A stretch of DNA of 12,832 bases from contig JACGYV010000037.1 in the NCBI GenBank assembly GCA_014116815.1, forward strand, positions 1-12,832. Reading direction: 5' to 3'. Every line of letters begins with the position of its first letter. Within the stretch, counting starts at the first letter, position 1. Positions 1 through 6,981 of the stretch are shown one piece after another. The notes under the pieces are model-generated. The model worked only from the letters and a program-made list of their open reading frames with translations, was not told the origin of the DNA and did not search any database. Source of the DNA: Holosporaceae bacterium 'Namur' (GTDB taxonomy: Bacteria; Pseudomonadota; Alphaproteobacteria; Rickettsiales; Midichloriaceae). The position numbers and the translations under genes are program-made.

Positions 1-26
1 GTCATGTAATCAGGTATAAAAACAGA

Positions 27-57
27 AATACAGGTAGAAAACTTCTTTATCTGTATT
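27..57 (-). terminator. possible weak terminator after the nucleotidyltransferase gene
   Basis: Arms AATACAG (27-33) and CTGTATT (51-57) form a 7-bp stem with a 17-base loop. Read on the minus strand, the stem is followed by a T-rich stretch (about 26-15) and lies roughly 30 bases past the stop codon of the gene ending at 88. The stem is AT-rich, so this is only a candidate. The rest of bases 1-87 shows nothing else recognisable. Confidence 0.3.
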
Positions 58-87
58 CCTTAAAAACAAACCCTAACTCTCCTCAAT

Positions 88-738
88 TCAGAGGTAATAT
101 CGTTCCATATTATTGGGTGCACTTCTTTTAGATCTTATCGCATTTGTTTCCAAAGTACTCCAGATTCGTGCGTAAGTAAGTAAAACATTTCGAGTATCAT
201 TCTCAAGATCCGTGGCAAGTCTATTTAAATCATGAAGCATAGCTTTCATAAAATCATGATACGGCACATGCGCCAATTGCTGCTCAGGTTCTAATCCCCA
301 TAAGGTTCGGCTCTTTAATAAAACTTGAGTAATAATTAGCGCAAGATCAGGCATTTCATAAGTCAGCCATGGTTCAATGATCCCCTCTTCAAAAGATTTA
401 CGTAACCAATCGCCATATTGAAAATCAAAATGAGGTGGATACTGCCAAGGATTAATCGCCGCCTTCTCAACAAGGGTTATTTCAATAGGTAACTTTGAAC
501 TTTTCATGTAAATACCGGAGATTTGAAGAAGATTAGCAATTAATCTAGTTTTTTCCTCTAAGGTTGTCACACGATTAGTAACAACAAATAAGTCAATATC
601 ACTGTATTTTTGCAGCCCGCCTACAAGAGATGAGCCATAAAGATAAACCCCTAAAAGATCGGATCCTAAAATCATTTTTAATAATTCTAGGCTATCCTTA
701 AGTTGTTGCTGCATTTCATGGTTATAAATATATGTCAT
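88..738 (-). CDS. AadA-like aminoglycoside nucleotidyltransferase, C-terminally shortened
   Basis: This 216-residue protein resembles the ANT(3'')/ANT(9) family, which transfers AMP from ATP to streptomycin or spectinomycin in the cytoplasm. Visible features are the nucleotidyltransferase core with G35-S36 in LYGSSLVGG, the metal-binding pair D47 and D49 in SDIDL, a catalytic-type glutamate E86 in PIEITLV, W111 in the GDW segment, and the C-terminal-domain motif RNVLLTYARIW at 183-193. AadA proteins are usually about 260 residues; this one stops at MERYYL, where AadA continues MERLP plus about 40-50 more residues, so the end of the helical domain is missing. The next frame does read Leu-Pro after Met-Glu-Arg but hits a stop within a few codons. 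There is no strong Shine-Dalgarno before the ATG. It may be a decayed resistance gene or an intact short homologue with another substrate. Confidence 0.75.
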   Translation of the reverse strand: MTYIYNHEMQQQLKDSLELLKMILGSDLLGVYLYGSSLVGGLQKYSDIDLFVVTNRVTTLEEKTRLIANLLQISGIYMKSSKLPIEITLVEKAAINPWQYPPHFDFQYGDWLRKSFEEGIIEPWLTYEMPDLALIITQVLLKSRTLWGLEPEQQLAHVPYHDFMKAMLHDLNRLATDLENDTRNVLLTYARIWSTLETNAIRSKRSAPNNMERYYL

Positions 739-784
739 AGATTTTCGTTAATTAGCTACTGACAAGGCTATATTCCCAGAAAAC

Positions 785-813
785 AGCTTTAATAACATTT
801 AGATATTAAAGCT
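785..813. repeat. perfect 10-bp inverted repeat (hairpin)
   Basis: AGCTTTAATA (785-794) and TATTAAAGCT (804-813) are exact reverse complements with a 9-base loop. On the minus strand the hairpin sits about 46 bases before the nucleotidyltransferase start and is followed by GTTTTC, only a short T run. It could be a weak terminator for the operon ending at 991 or structure in the leader of the nucleotidyltransferase gene. Confidence 0.6.
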
Positions 814-854
814 TTGCTTGAAGTACTGAGATAATTAGTCCGTATTCTTTTATA

Positions 855-874
855 TAGCTATATGATCATAGCTA
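855..874. repeat. operator-like 20-bp inverted repeat
   Basis: TAGCTAT (855-861) and ATAGCTA (868-874) are reverse complements around a 6-base centre, and a 10-bp perfect palindrome, TATGATCATA, lies inside at 861-870. The size suits a dimeric regulator site upstream of the nucleotidyltransferase gene, but no regulator is encoded nearby and the region is AT-rich, so a chance origin is possible. Confidence 0.4.
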
Positions 875-927
875 CATCATTTTGCAAATGTTTTTTAAAA
901 TTAATTAATACTTATTCCTAGGGGGTT

Positions 928-944
928 TCTCGCTTCGCTCGAGA
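928..944. repeat. GC-rich palindromic element
   Basis: TCTCG (928-932) and CGAGA (940-944) pair around CTTCGCT. The minus strand contains GCGAAGC at 938-932, a known unusually stable mini-hairpin sequence. The surrounding block (919-956) is far richer in G and C than the neighbouring bases and is flanked by similar TAGGG words (919-923 and 950-954). It looks like one copy of a dispersed palindromic element, but a single copy in this window cannot show that. Confidence 0.45.
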
Positions 945-990
945 CGATGTAGGGAGTTACCAATGTTTATATGAAAGGTTTTAAATTTTT

Positions 991-2298
991 CTAGTTTAGT
1001 TTAAGAGTACCGGCTGCCTTTATGGAAACCCTATCTATTCTAAATTTATCCATTTTAGTAACTTTATAAATATAGCCGCCGGCTTCGAATGAATCGCCGA
1101 TTTCAGGCATACGGTTTAATTGCTTTAAAATGAAACTGGAAATCGTTCTGTAATCTTCTTCCTTATCTCCGGGAAGAGAAGAAAGCTGTAGTAATTCCAT
1201 AATTTCTTCTATCGGTACATTTCCATTTACATTCAGCGATCCGTCTTTCTTCTTGATAATTGACGGAGTTTGGCCTCTATCTTGGGTTACCAAATCCCCG
1301 ACAAAAGTTTTCAAGATATCATTCAAGGTAACAATCCCTTCAATTTCTCCATATTCATCCAAAACCATCGCTACTCTTGATTGATGTTTTTTAAACAATT
1401 CAAGTAGCTTTGTCAGTGTGGCGACTTCAGGGATATAGAGAACATCAATAGATCTGGATTTTAAATCAAGCATACTGCCGGTAATTTTGGTATTAAATAA
1501 ATCTTTTACTGAAACTAAGCCGATAAAATTTTCAAGACAACCGTTGATAACGGGGAAATAGTTAAACGGATGTTTAGATAGTTTTTCTAAATTAATCTCT
1601 TCCGGATCATTTAAATCCAAGCAAATCATTTTTTTCCTTGGAGTCATAATAGTACCGACTTTTATATCGCTTAAGTGAATCAGGCGCTTTATCATATCCA
1701 TCTCGGTTTTATCCACCGTGCCTTCGTTCTCAGCCTGAGTTACGAACATTTTTATTTCTTCATGAGTTATCTCGGAAGTTTTATCTTTTATTTTAAATAA
1801 TTTTAAAGCAAACTTTGTAGAACCGCTCAGTAAAAATATAAATGGGTAAAACACTTTCATGAACAGTAACATTAGATAAGAGACATAAGTTGCCAGCTTT
1901 TCAGGATAAAGCATTGCTATTCTTTTGGGGATAATCTCTCCGAGCACCGTAAGATAAGTTATAACGACAACGACTAATAGGTTGGCTATTACACCTGCAT
2001 AAGTACTGATAATAGGATATTGTTTAAGCTTATCCGCCAGATCCCCGCTCAGTTCACTCCCGCTGTAAAAACCGATTATAATACTAAGTAAAGTAATTCC
2101 TATCTGTACGGTTGAAAGAAAAGCTTCCGGCTGATCTTTTAAACGCAGTGCTTTATTAGCTCCTAAACTTCCGTCGTCGGCATATTTTTTAAGTTTTGTT
2201 CTACGTGAGGTAATTATTGCAATTTCAGCAAGTACAAACAGCGAATTTATACCGATAATAAAAATTATAATAAACCACTCTTTAAAATGACTAAGCAT
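991..2298 (-). CDS. CNNM/CorC (HlyC)-type hemolysin-family membrane protein
   Basis: The 435-residue protein has the full four-part layout of the family. First is an N-terminal CNNM (DUF21) membrane domain (about 1-195) with hydrophobic segments near 8-30, 64-80, 100-120 and 138-158 and the motifs FLSTVQIGITL and GEIIPKR. Next is a CBS pair: CBS1 about 213-270, beginning VGTIMTPR, and CBS2 about 280-332, containing LDEYGEIEGIVTLNDIL. Last is a C-terminal CorC_HlyC domain (about 345-428). Family members are inner-membrane proteins linked to magnesium or cobalt efflux, or polyamine export in the YtfL/PaeA branch; the hemolysin name is historical. This is not the shorter CNNM-less TlyC type. The ATG at 2296-2298 overlaps the end of trhO by 8 bases with only a weak AAG upstream, so it probably depends on translational coupling. 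It is the last gene of the pyrophosphatase-trhO operon. The exact substrate cannot be told. Confidence 0.93.
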   Translation of the reverse strand: MLSHFKEWFIIIFIIGINSLFVLAEIAIITSRRTKLKKYADDGSLGANKALRLKDQPEAFLSTVQIGITLLSIIIGFYSGSELSGDLADKLKQYPIISTYAGVIANLLVVVVITYLTVLGEIIPKRIAMLYPEKLATYVSYLMLLFMKVFYPFIFLLSGSTKFALKLFKIKDKTSEITHEEIKMFVTQAENEGTVDKTEMDMIKRLIHLSDIKVGTIMTPRKKMICLDLNDPEEINLEKLSKHPFNYFPVINGCLENFIGLVSVKDLFNTKITGSMLDLKSRSIDVLYIPEVATLTKLLELFKKHQSRVAMVLDEYGEIEGIVTLNDILKTFVGDLVTQDRGQTPSIIKKKDGSLNVNGNVPIEEIMELLQLSSLPGDKEEDYRTISSFILKQLNRMPEIGDSFEAGGYIYKVTKMDKFRIDRVSIKAAGTLKLN

Positions 2299-3034
2299 TT
2301 CTTAGACTATCTAATGCAGTTAAATCATGAGAAAGTGCTGATCTGTCATCAAAAATAAAACAACTGCCTATCCAGTTGTTATTTGCATTTTTTGTACTTT
2401 CCAAATATTTCAATATCCCGCCCTCTAAATGATACACTTTCTTAAATCCGTTTTGCTTCATATATGCAGTGGATTTTTCACATCTTACTCCACCTGTACA
2501 AAACATTAGTATTGTTTTCTCTTTATCTTCTTCAGTCAAGTTTTCTTTCACCCATTTCGGCAATTCAGTGAAAGCTTTGGTTTTGGGATTGGTTGCATTT
2601 TTAAAAGTGCCGAGTGCAACTTCATAATCATTGCGGGTATCAATAACTATTACATCATCCTTCTCTAAAAACTTATCCCATTCCTCGGGGCTTAAATATT
2701 CCCCTCTTTTATTTATATCGATATCCGCTTTAAAGGTGACAATCTCAGGTTTGATTTTTACCTTCATTTTTTTAAACGGTATGAAGTTACTGATGCTTTC
2801 TTTAAAGTTTAAGTCGGAAAAACAGTTATAGCTTTTTATAAATGAATAAAAGGCAATTATAGAGTCTTTGTTTCCGGTCAAGGTAGCATTTATACCTTCT
2901 TCTGCAATAAGGACGGTTCCCTTAATTTTTACTTCATTGCAAAACTTTAGGAGTTGTAACTTAAGTTCAGTTAGATCCTTAAGCTCAACGAATTTGTAAA
3001 ACGTTGTTACAATAAAATTCTCTGAATTACTCAT
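2291..3034 (-). CDS. trhO: tRNA uridine(34) hydroxylase, rhodanese-type (TrhO/YceA)
   Basis: TrhO enzymes hydroxylate U34 in the tRNA anticodon to 5-hydroxyuridine using oxygen. The 247-residue sequence has the N-terminal acylphosphatase-like domain (about 5-95, with GTVLIAEEGINATLTG at 39-54) and a rhodanese domain (about 112-215) with VIDTRNDYE. Its active-site loop CTGGVRCEK runs from C179, the expected catalytic cysteine, to K187. The closing WIGSCFIFDDR motif (221-231) is typical of the family. It lacks the long C-terminal extension of the roughly 350-residue E. coli enzyme, as do many alphaproteobacterial versions. It lies 42 bases after the pyrophosphatase gene and its last 8 bases overlap the following CNNM gene. 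No clear Shine-Dalgarno precedes the ATG; instead the spacer contains 11-base tandem repeats. Confidence 0.92.
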   Translation of the reverse strand: MSNSENFIVTTFYKFVELKDLTELKLQLLKFCNEVKIKGTVLIAEEGINATLTGNKDSIIAFYSFIKSYNCFSDLNFKESISNFIPFKKMKVKIKPEIVTFKADIDINKRGEYLSPEEWDKFLEKDDVIVIDTRNDYEVALGTFKNATNPKTKAFTELPKWVKENLTEEDKEKTILMFCTGGVRCEKSTAYMKQNGFKKVYHLEGGILKYLESTKNANNNWIGSCFIFDDRSALSHDLTALDSLRNA

Positions 3035-3048
3035 CGGTTCTATATTAT

Positions 3049-3078
3049 AATAATTTGGTAATAATTTGGTAATAATTT
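3049..3078. repeat. 11-bp tandem repeat between ppa and trhO
   Basis: The unit AATAATTTGGT occurs at 3049-3059 and 3060-3070, followed by a partial third copy (AATAATTT, 3071-3078) that runs into the ppa stop codon at 3077-3079. It fills most of the 42-base gap in front of trhO. Such short units can change copy number by replication slippage. Confidence 0.75.
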
Positions 3079-3613
3079 ATTCTTCGGTTTCATGGAAGCG
3101 CTTGATTGCTTCATTTATTATTTTTTTTGCAATATCCGCATCTTCCCAACCGGTTACTTTAACCCATTTACCCTTTTCTAAGCTTTTATAATTCTCAAAA
3201 AAATGAGAAATCTTTTGAATGATGATTTCAGGTAAATCTTTAAATGAGTTGATATGAGCATAAGCAAGATCGACTTTCGGAGAGGGAACGGCTAAAATTT
3301 TTTCATCTTTGCCTTTTTCATCTTCCGTTATTAATACACCGATCGGTTTTGCATTAATAACGGATCCCGGAATTACGGGATAGCTGGAAATCACCAACAC
3401 ATCGGCAGGATCACCGTCACCGGAAAGAGTATTAGGAATAAACCCGTAATTACATGGATAAAACATACTGGTCGGCATGAATCTATCTACAAATATAGCA
3501 CCGACTTCTTTATCATATTCATATTTAATGGGATCAGAGTTCATCGGAACTTCGATAACAACATGAATATCATCGGGTGGGTGATTACCTACTTTTATTT
3601 TTTCTAAATTCAT
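3077..3613 (-). CDS. ppa: inorganic pyrophosphatase, family I
   Basis: This cytoplasmic enzyme hydrolyses pyrophosphate to two phosphates and so pulls biosynthetic reactions forward. The family I signature DGDPADVLV is present; with the start chosen here its three metal-binding aspartates are D66, D68 and D71, one off from the E. coli set D65, D67, D70. An in-frame ATG 15 codons upstream (3658) would give 193 residues. I prefer the ATG at 3613 because the resulting 178 residues and motif position match the family, and the extra segment does not resemble the enzyme's usual N-terminus. Other conserved pieces are FYPCNYGFIP (66-75 from the longer start) and the C-terminal KGKWVKVTGWEDADIAKKII. 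It is the first gene of the minus-strand operon ppa-trhO-CNNM. Confidence 0.93.
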   Translation of the reverse strand: MNLEKIKVGNHPPDDIHVVIEVPMNSDPIKYEYDKEVGAIFVDRFMPTSMFYPCNYGFIPNTLSGDGDPADVLVISSYPVIPGSVINAKPIGVLITEDEKGKDEKILAVPSPKVDLAYAHINSFKDLPEIIIQKISHFFENYKSLEKGKWVKVTGWEDADIAKKIINEAIKRFHETEE

Positions 3614-3658
3614 ATCTTTTCTATTGAATAGTTTTCCGTATAAAAAGCTTTTTATCAT

Positions 3659-3893
3659 AATAATTAAAAATAGTAAATTACATAAAAAACTATTAAAGAT
3701 GTATTTATTAAGGTGTACAGTTTTTAAACTTGTTAGTTCCTCTTCTTAAAGAATCAAAAAAATTCAATCTGTTGTAATATAATTAGCTGAAATACAATTT
3801 TTAAACGCAGATCCCGCTTTTAACTCCATACAAAGTTGACTTTTATTAATTTGTTATGTTATTATGCCGCATTAACCTTTTTAGCTTTAAGGT
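3659..3893. promoter_or_regulatory. divergent promoter region, ppa operon and ABC exporter
   Basis: This spacer separates the leftward ppa operon from the rightward ABC exporter gene. Apart from the plus-strand promoter listed separately I see no gene, strong hairpin or RNA. On the minus strand TACTAT (about 3670) could be a -10 for ppa, but no good -35 is at the right distance. If ppa starts at 3613, its leader and promoter could also extend into 3614-3658. Confidence 0.5.
3836..3865 (+). promoter_or_regulatory. sigma-70-type promoter of the ABC exporter/HAD operon
   Basis: TTGACT (3836-3841, five of six to consensus) and TATTAT (3860-3865, five of six) are 18 bases apart. Transcription would begin near 3872, leaving a leader of about 20 bases before the ATG at 3894. 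This is the best-matching promoter in the window. Confidence 0.6.
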
Positions 3894-5675
3894 ATGCAAC
3901 ACGCTGTAAAGTCAGTTAAGAATTTTATTTGGCATTTTGTTAAAAAGCAAAAAGGGGGCTTTATTTTTACGCAGGTATTTGCGCTTGCTTTGGCTTTAGA
4001 TGCTACCCTTTGGCCTTATGTCATTAAAGTAATAATAGAAACGATTGAAGGGTTTCAAGGTCCCAGAGAAGAAATATGGCCTGTAATCTCGCATGTTATT
4101 ATTTTAGGCTTAATATTATGGTTTTCACTCGATATAGCTTTTTGGATAAACGGTATATTTAAAACCAAAGTTTATCCTCGTTTTGAGGCCGCAATAAGAA
4201 TGTTCATGTATGATTACGTCAATAGTCATTCTTATTCTTTCTTTATAAATAATTTTACCGGAACCATAGCAAACAAAGTAGCTGATATGCCGAGAAGCTG
4301 CGGGGCTATCGTGGATATGGCCATCACTACATTTATCCCTACCTTCGTCGCTCTTATAATATCTATTATATTTTTTAGTTTTATTTCTCCGGTATTTGCA
4401 CTAATCCTGGGAGGATGGGTTATTATACATATAATAAGCTGCTACTTTTTCCTAAGGAAATGTACCAGTTACTCAACGATTCATTCGGAAAGTAGAAGCA
4501 GGTTACTCGGCAGAATTGTGGATACCATTACAAATAACCTTAACGTGCGCCTTTTCTCACGAAATACATATGAATATCAATATACTTTAGAATTTCAGGA
4601 AGATGAGCGCAAAAAATATGCCGAAACATTATGGCATATCGAGAAAATGCGCTTGATACTTGCGCTGATATGCTTTTTGATTACGGGTGTGCTCATGATT
4701 TGGTATGAAGTTTACTCTTATAGGAAAGGAATTATAGATATTGCGGAGTTTATATTCATTTTAAATACTACCTTTCAGATCACTTCCATTACATGGATGG
4801 CAGGAATAATGCTGCCTGATTTTTTTAGAGAAGTAGGAATAGCAAGGCAAGCGCTTAGCATTATTAACTCGCCGGTGGAAATAAAAGACCTGCCAAATGC
4901 ACAGGAGCTTAAAGTAGACAGAGGAGAAATTAAATTTAATAACGTAACTTTCAAATATCATCATAATGAAAACTTATTTGAAAATAAATCAGTTACGATT
5001 CTGCCCGGGCAACGAGTAGGGTTGGTCGGTGTTTCAGGTTCAGGGAAAACAACTTTTGCTCACTTGATTTTAAGGCATTATGAGTTAGAAGGCGGTGAGA
5101 TATTAATTGACGGGCAGGATATTAGAAATGTGACCCAGGAAAGCTTGCGCAGGCAAATCGCTATGATCCCGCAGGAACCGATGCTTTTCCACCGTTCGTT
5201 AAAGGAAAACATCAGGTACGGCGATATAACCGCAAGTGACGAACAAGTATATAGAGCGGCAAAGATTGCCAATTGTCACGAATTTATTATGAGTTTACCG
5301 CAAGGGTATGATACGATTGCAGGAGAAAGGGGATCAAAGCTTTCAGGTGGGCAAAGACAGAGAATTTCAATTGCCAGAGCTATGTTAAAAAATGCTCCGA
5401 TTATTATATTAGATGAAGCTACCTCCGCACTTGATTCCATAACGGAGAAACAGATTCAAAGCAGCTTGATGCAAGTTACGCATAATAGGACTACTATTAT
5501 TATCGCGCATAGGTTTTCAACGCTTACCGACGTAGATAGAATCATAGTATTTAAAAAGGGTGATATAGTTGAAGACGGAAGCCATGAGGAATTATTTAAA
5601 AAACGCGGTGAATACTATAAGCTTTGGGAAATGCAAAATGACGGGTTTTTACCTAAGGAGTTGATTGATGAATAA
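3894..5675 (+). CDS. ABC exporter half-transporter (permease fused to ATPase)
   Basis: The 593-residue protein has an N-terminal ABC exporter membrane domain (about 20-325, six predicted helices near 23-45, 65-88, 146-164, 168-186, 252-271 and 283-305) and a C-terminal nucleotide-binding domain. The ATPase motifs are complete: Walker A GVSGSGKT (379-386), Q-loop Q427, signature LSGGQ (483-487), Walker B IIILDE ending D507-E508, D-loop SALD and H-loop H539. It should act as a homodimer in the inner membrane. The MsbA/multidrug type (lipid, peptide or drug export) is likely, but the substrate cannot be read from the sequence. The start is uncertain in detail, since AAGG (3889-3892) lies only one base before the ATG. 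It shares an 8-base overlap with the HAD gene behind it, and the promoter at 3836-3865 probably drives both. Confidence 0.93.
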   Translation: MQHAVKSVKNFIWHFVKKQKGGFIFTQVFALALALDATLWPYVIKVIIETIEGFQGPREEIWPVISHVIILGLILWFSLDIAFWINGIFKTKVYPRFEAAIRMFMYDYVNSHSYSFFINNFTGTIANKVADMPRSCGAIVDMAITTFIPTFVALIISIIFFSFISPVFALILGGWVIIHIISCYFFLRKCTSYSTIHSESRSRLLGRIVDTITNNLNVRLFSRNTYEYQYTLEFQEDERKKYAETLWHIEKMRLILALICFLITGVLMIWYEVYSYRKGIIDIAEFIFILNTTFQITSITWMAGIMLPDFFREVGIARQALSIINSPVEIKDLPNAQELKVDRGEIKFNNVTFKYHHNENLFENKSVTILPGQRVGLVGVSGSGKTTFAHLILRHYELEGGEILIDGQDIRNVTQESLRRQIAMIPQEPMLFHRSLKENIRYGDITASDEQVYRAAKIANCHEFIMSLPQGYDTIAGERGSKLSGGQRQRISIARAMLKNAPIIILDEATSALDSITEKQIQSSLMQVTHNRTTIIIAHRFSTLTDVDRIIVFKKGDIVEDGSHEELFKKRGEYYKLWEMQNDGFLPKELIDE

Positions 5676-6324
5676 CTATAAATTAATAATTTTTGATTGC
5701 GACGGCACGTTAGTTGATACTGAAACACTTTTAAACAGAGCTTGTGCGGGTGTTTTAAACTATATGGGTTATAAGCAATACACCCCGGAATATTGCTTGG
5801 AGAAATTTGTCGGAGTAAGCCTTAAGGATATTTTGGATATATTGCGGGAAGAAGTAGGAGATGAGTTTGATCAGAGCGAGTTTGTAGCTAGGGCAGGGGA
5901 AATATCGAAAAAACTAATTGAAACTGAAATTAAACCTATGTCGAATGCAGGCGACCTACTTATAAAATTAAAAGATTTTTCCAAATGCGTGGCTTCAAAC
6001 GGTAATCGCTCTACGGTGGTACAATCTTTAAAAAGCACGGGACTTTATAATCATTTTACCGAAGAATCAATATTTACCTACGAATTAGTTAAACACCCTA
6101 AACCGGCGGCGGATCTATTTTTATACTCAGCAGAAAGAATGGGGGTTTCTCCAAAAGAATGCTTAGTAATCGAGGATAGCATTGTCGGAGTGAGAGCTGC
6201 AAAAGCAGCTAAAATGGATGTATTAGCTTATAAACACTTGAACGAGAAATTACTTCCCGGGCTAAATGAATTAAAGCCTACGGCTATAATTCATAATCTG
6301 ACACAAATTTTAGATTATTTATAA
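5668..6324 (+). CDS. HAD-superfamily phosphatase (subfamily IA, phosphoglycolate/sugar phosphatase-like)
   Basis: This 218-residue protein has every HAD catalytic motif: motif I DCDGTLVD with nucleophile D10 and acid/base D12, motif II S110-N111 in ASNGN, motif III lysine K145 in KHPKP, and motif IV E169-D170 in VIEDS. A helical cap lies between about 18 and 85, as in the beta-phosphoglucomutase, phosphoglycolate phosphatase and YieH group. The SNG motif and HPKP loop are close to the YieH (6-phosphogluconate phosphatase) style, but the substrate is not certain. A TTG one codon earlier is possible, yet the ATG at 5668 is better placed, seven bases after a strong AAGGAG (5655-5660) that lies inside the ABC gene. 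The 8-base overlap and this site indicate coupled expression with the exporter. Confidence 0.9.
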   Translation: MNNYKLIIFDCDGTLVDTETLLNRACAGVLNYMGYKQYTPEYCLEKFVGVSLKDILDILREEVGDEFDQSEFVARAGEISKKLIETEIKPMSNAGDLLIKLKDFSKCVASNGNRSTVVQSLKSTGLYNHFTEESIFTYELVKHPKPAADLFLYSAERMGVSPKECLVIEDSIVGVRAAKAAKMDVLAYKHLNEKLLPGLNELKPTAIIHNLTQILDYL

Positions 6325-6368
6325 GTTTTAAATTTATTCATTAAGTATTAAGTAATGAGAGTTTGTAT

Positions 6369-6390
6369 AAAAATCAGGTTGATTTTTTTT
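6369..6390 (+). terminator. terminator-like hairpin after the HAD gene
   Basis: AAAAATCA (6369-6376) and TGATTTTT (6380-6387) form an 8-bp stem with a 3-base loop, and the T run continues to 6390. The stem is AT-rich and weak, but its place, 45 bases past the stop codon at 6324 and before the convergent mazG-like gene, fits termination. Confidence 0.45.
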
Positions 6391-6451
6391 GTTGTGGGTG
6401 AGGAGAGAATCGCTTAAATTCCTTATAGTTTCCACTAAACTAAAAAGTATA

Positions 6452-6841
6452 CTAGCTTTTACTTTGTTTTTTAGCCTCATGCCACAGTTCAAGCATAAAC
6501 TCTAATGGTTGTCCTTTTAAATCCTCTAGTCCTCTTTCTCTGGCTATCTTTTTTAATGCGCTCATTCTAGCTCCGAATTTCTCATTAACATTCGCTAAAG
6601 TATCTTTAACATCATACCCGGAAAAAATGCATAGAGAAATAGCGGTATGTAATAAATCTCCTATTTCTTCCCGTATTCTATGTGGGGGCTCTTTATGTAA
6701 TATAGCTTCTCTTATCTCTTCACATTCACTGACTGCCTGATCTATGATCATTTCCTGATTCGGCCAGTCAAAGCCGAATTCCCTGGTATCCTGCTCAAGG
6801 GTGATAAGTGCATCTAAAGCGGTATCTGACGTTTTTGGCAT
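6452..6841 (-). CDS. MazG-like nucleoside triphosphate pyrophosphohydrolase, single domain
   Basis: MazG-fold enzymes cleave (d)NTPs to monophosphate and pyrophosphate and need magnesium held by an ExxE...ExxD set. The 129-residue sequence shows E39 and E42 in SECEEIREA, then E59 and D62 in EEIGDLLHT. The later segment NEKFGARMSALKKIARERGL (86-105) matches the usual end of the domain. It has one domain, about half the size of the two-domain E. coli MazG (263 residues), so a house-cleaning role on altered nucleotides is likely but the substrate is not known. AGGA lies about nine bases before the ATG, supporting the start. It is the gene after HU on the same strand, separated by 140 bases that hold a long inverted repeat, so it may have its own promoter. 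Confidence 0.88.
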   Translation of the reverse strand: MPKTSDTALDALITLEQDTREFGFDWPNQEMIIDQAVSECEEIREAILHKEPPHRIREEIGDLLHTAISLCIFSGYDVKDTLANVNEKFGARMSALKKIARERGLEDLKGQPLEFMLELWHEAKKQSKS

Positions 6842-6910
6842 ATATATTTATCCTATTTTTATTAAATATATACTAAGGCATTTTATAAATTTGCGGGTTT
6901 ATCTTAGATA

Positions 6911-6973
6911 GGATTAGCAGCACCGGCTTTTTACGAGTCTTAATAACTTATTTTTTACCGGTGCCTTTAATCC
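6911..6973. repeat. long interrupted inverted repeat between HU and the mazG-like gene
   Basis: Two pairs of arms are nested. GGATTA (6911-6916) pairs with TAATCC (6968-6973), and GCACCGG (6920-6926) pairs with CCGGTGC (6958-6964), with a 3-by-3 internal loop between them. The central loop is 31 bases. The inner stem is strikingly GC-rich in an AT-rich spacer. It starts about 8 bases past the HU stop codon. On neither strand does a T run follow the second arm, so it is not a standard intrinsic terminator. It may protect the HU message 3' end, attenuate readthrough into the mazG-like gene, or be a dispersed palindromic element. Confidence 0.7.
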
Positions 6974-6981
6974 GGAGAATA

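Larger units (their letters stand above)
739..990. other. spacer of 252 bases with three inverted repeats
   Basis: No gene is visible here. The stretch lies downstream of the CNNM-family gene and upstream of the nucleotidyltransferase gene, both on the minus strand. It holds a perfect 10-bp hairpin (785-813), a 7-bp-arm palindrome (855-874) and a GC-rich hairpin (928-944). These could terminate the upstream operon, control the downstream gene, or be remnants of dispersed repeats; the sequence alone does not decide between these. Confidence 0.6.

Noticed and set aside
739..990. Insertion sequence or attachment site
   Set aside because: No transposase, target duplication or paired terminal repeats were found; the inverted repeats are unrelated to each other in sequence.
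2631..2831. 66-codon open frame on the plus strand
   Set aside because: It lies wholly opposite trhO, which has clear domains and motifs, and its translation resembles no protein.
3049..3078. CRISPR-like repeat
   Set aside because: The 11-base units are directly adjacent with no spacers, so this is a simple tandem repeat.
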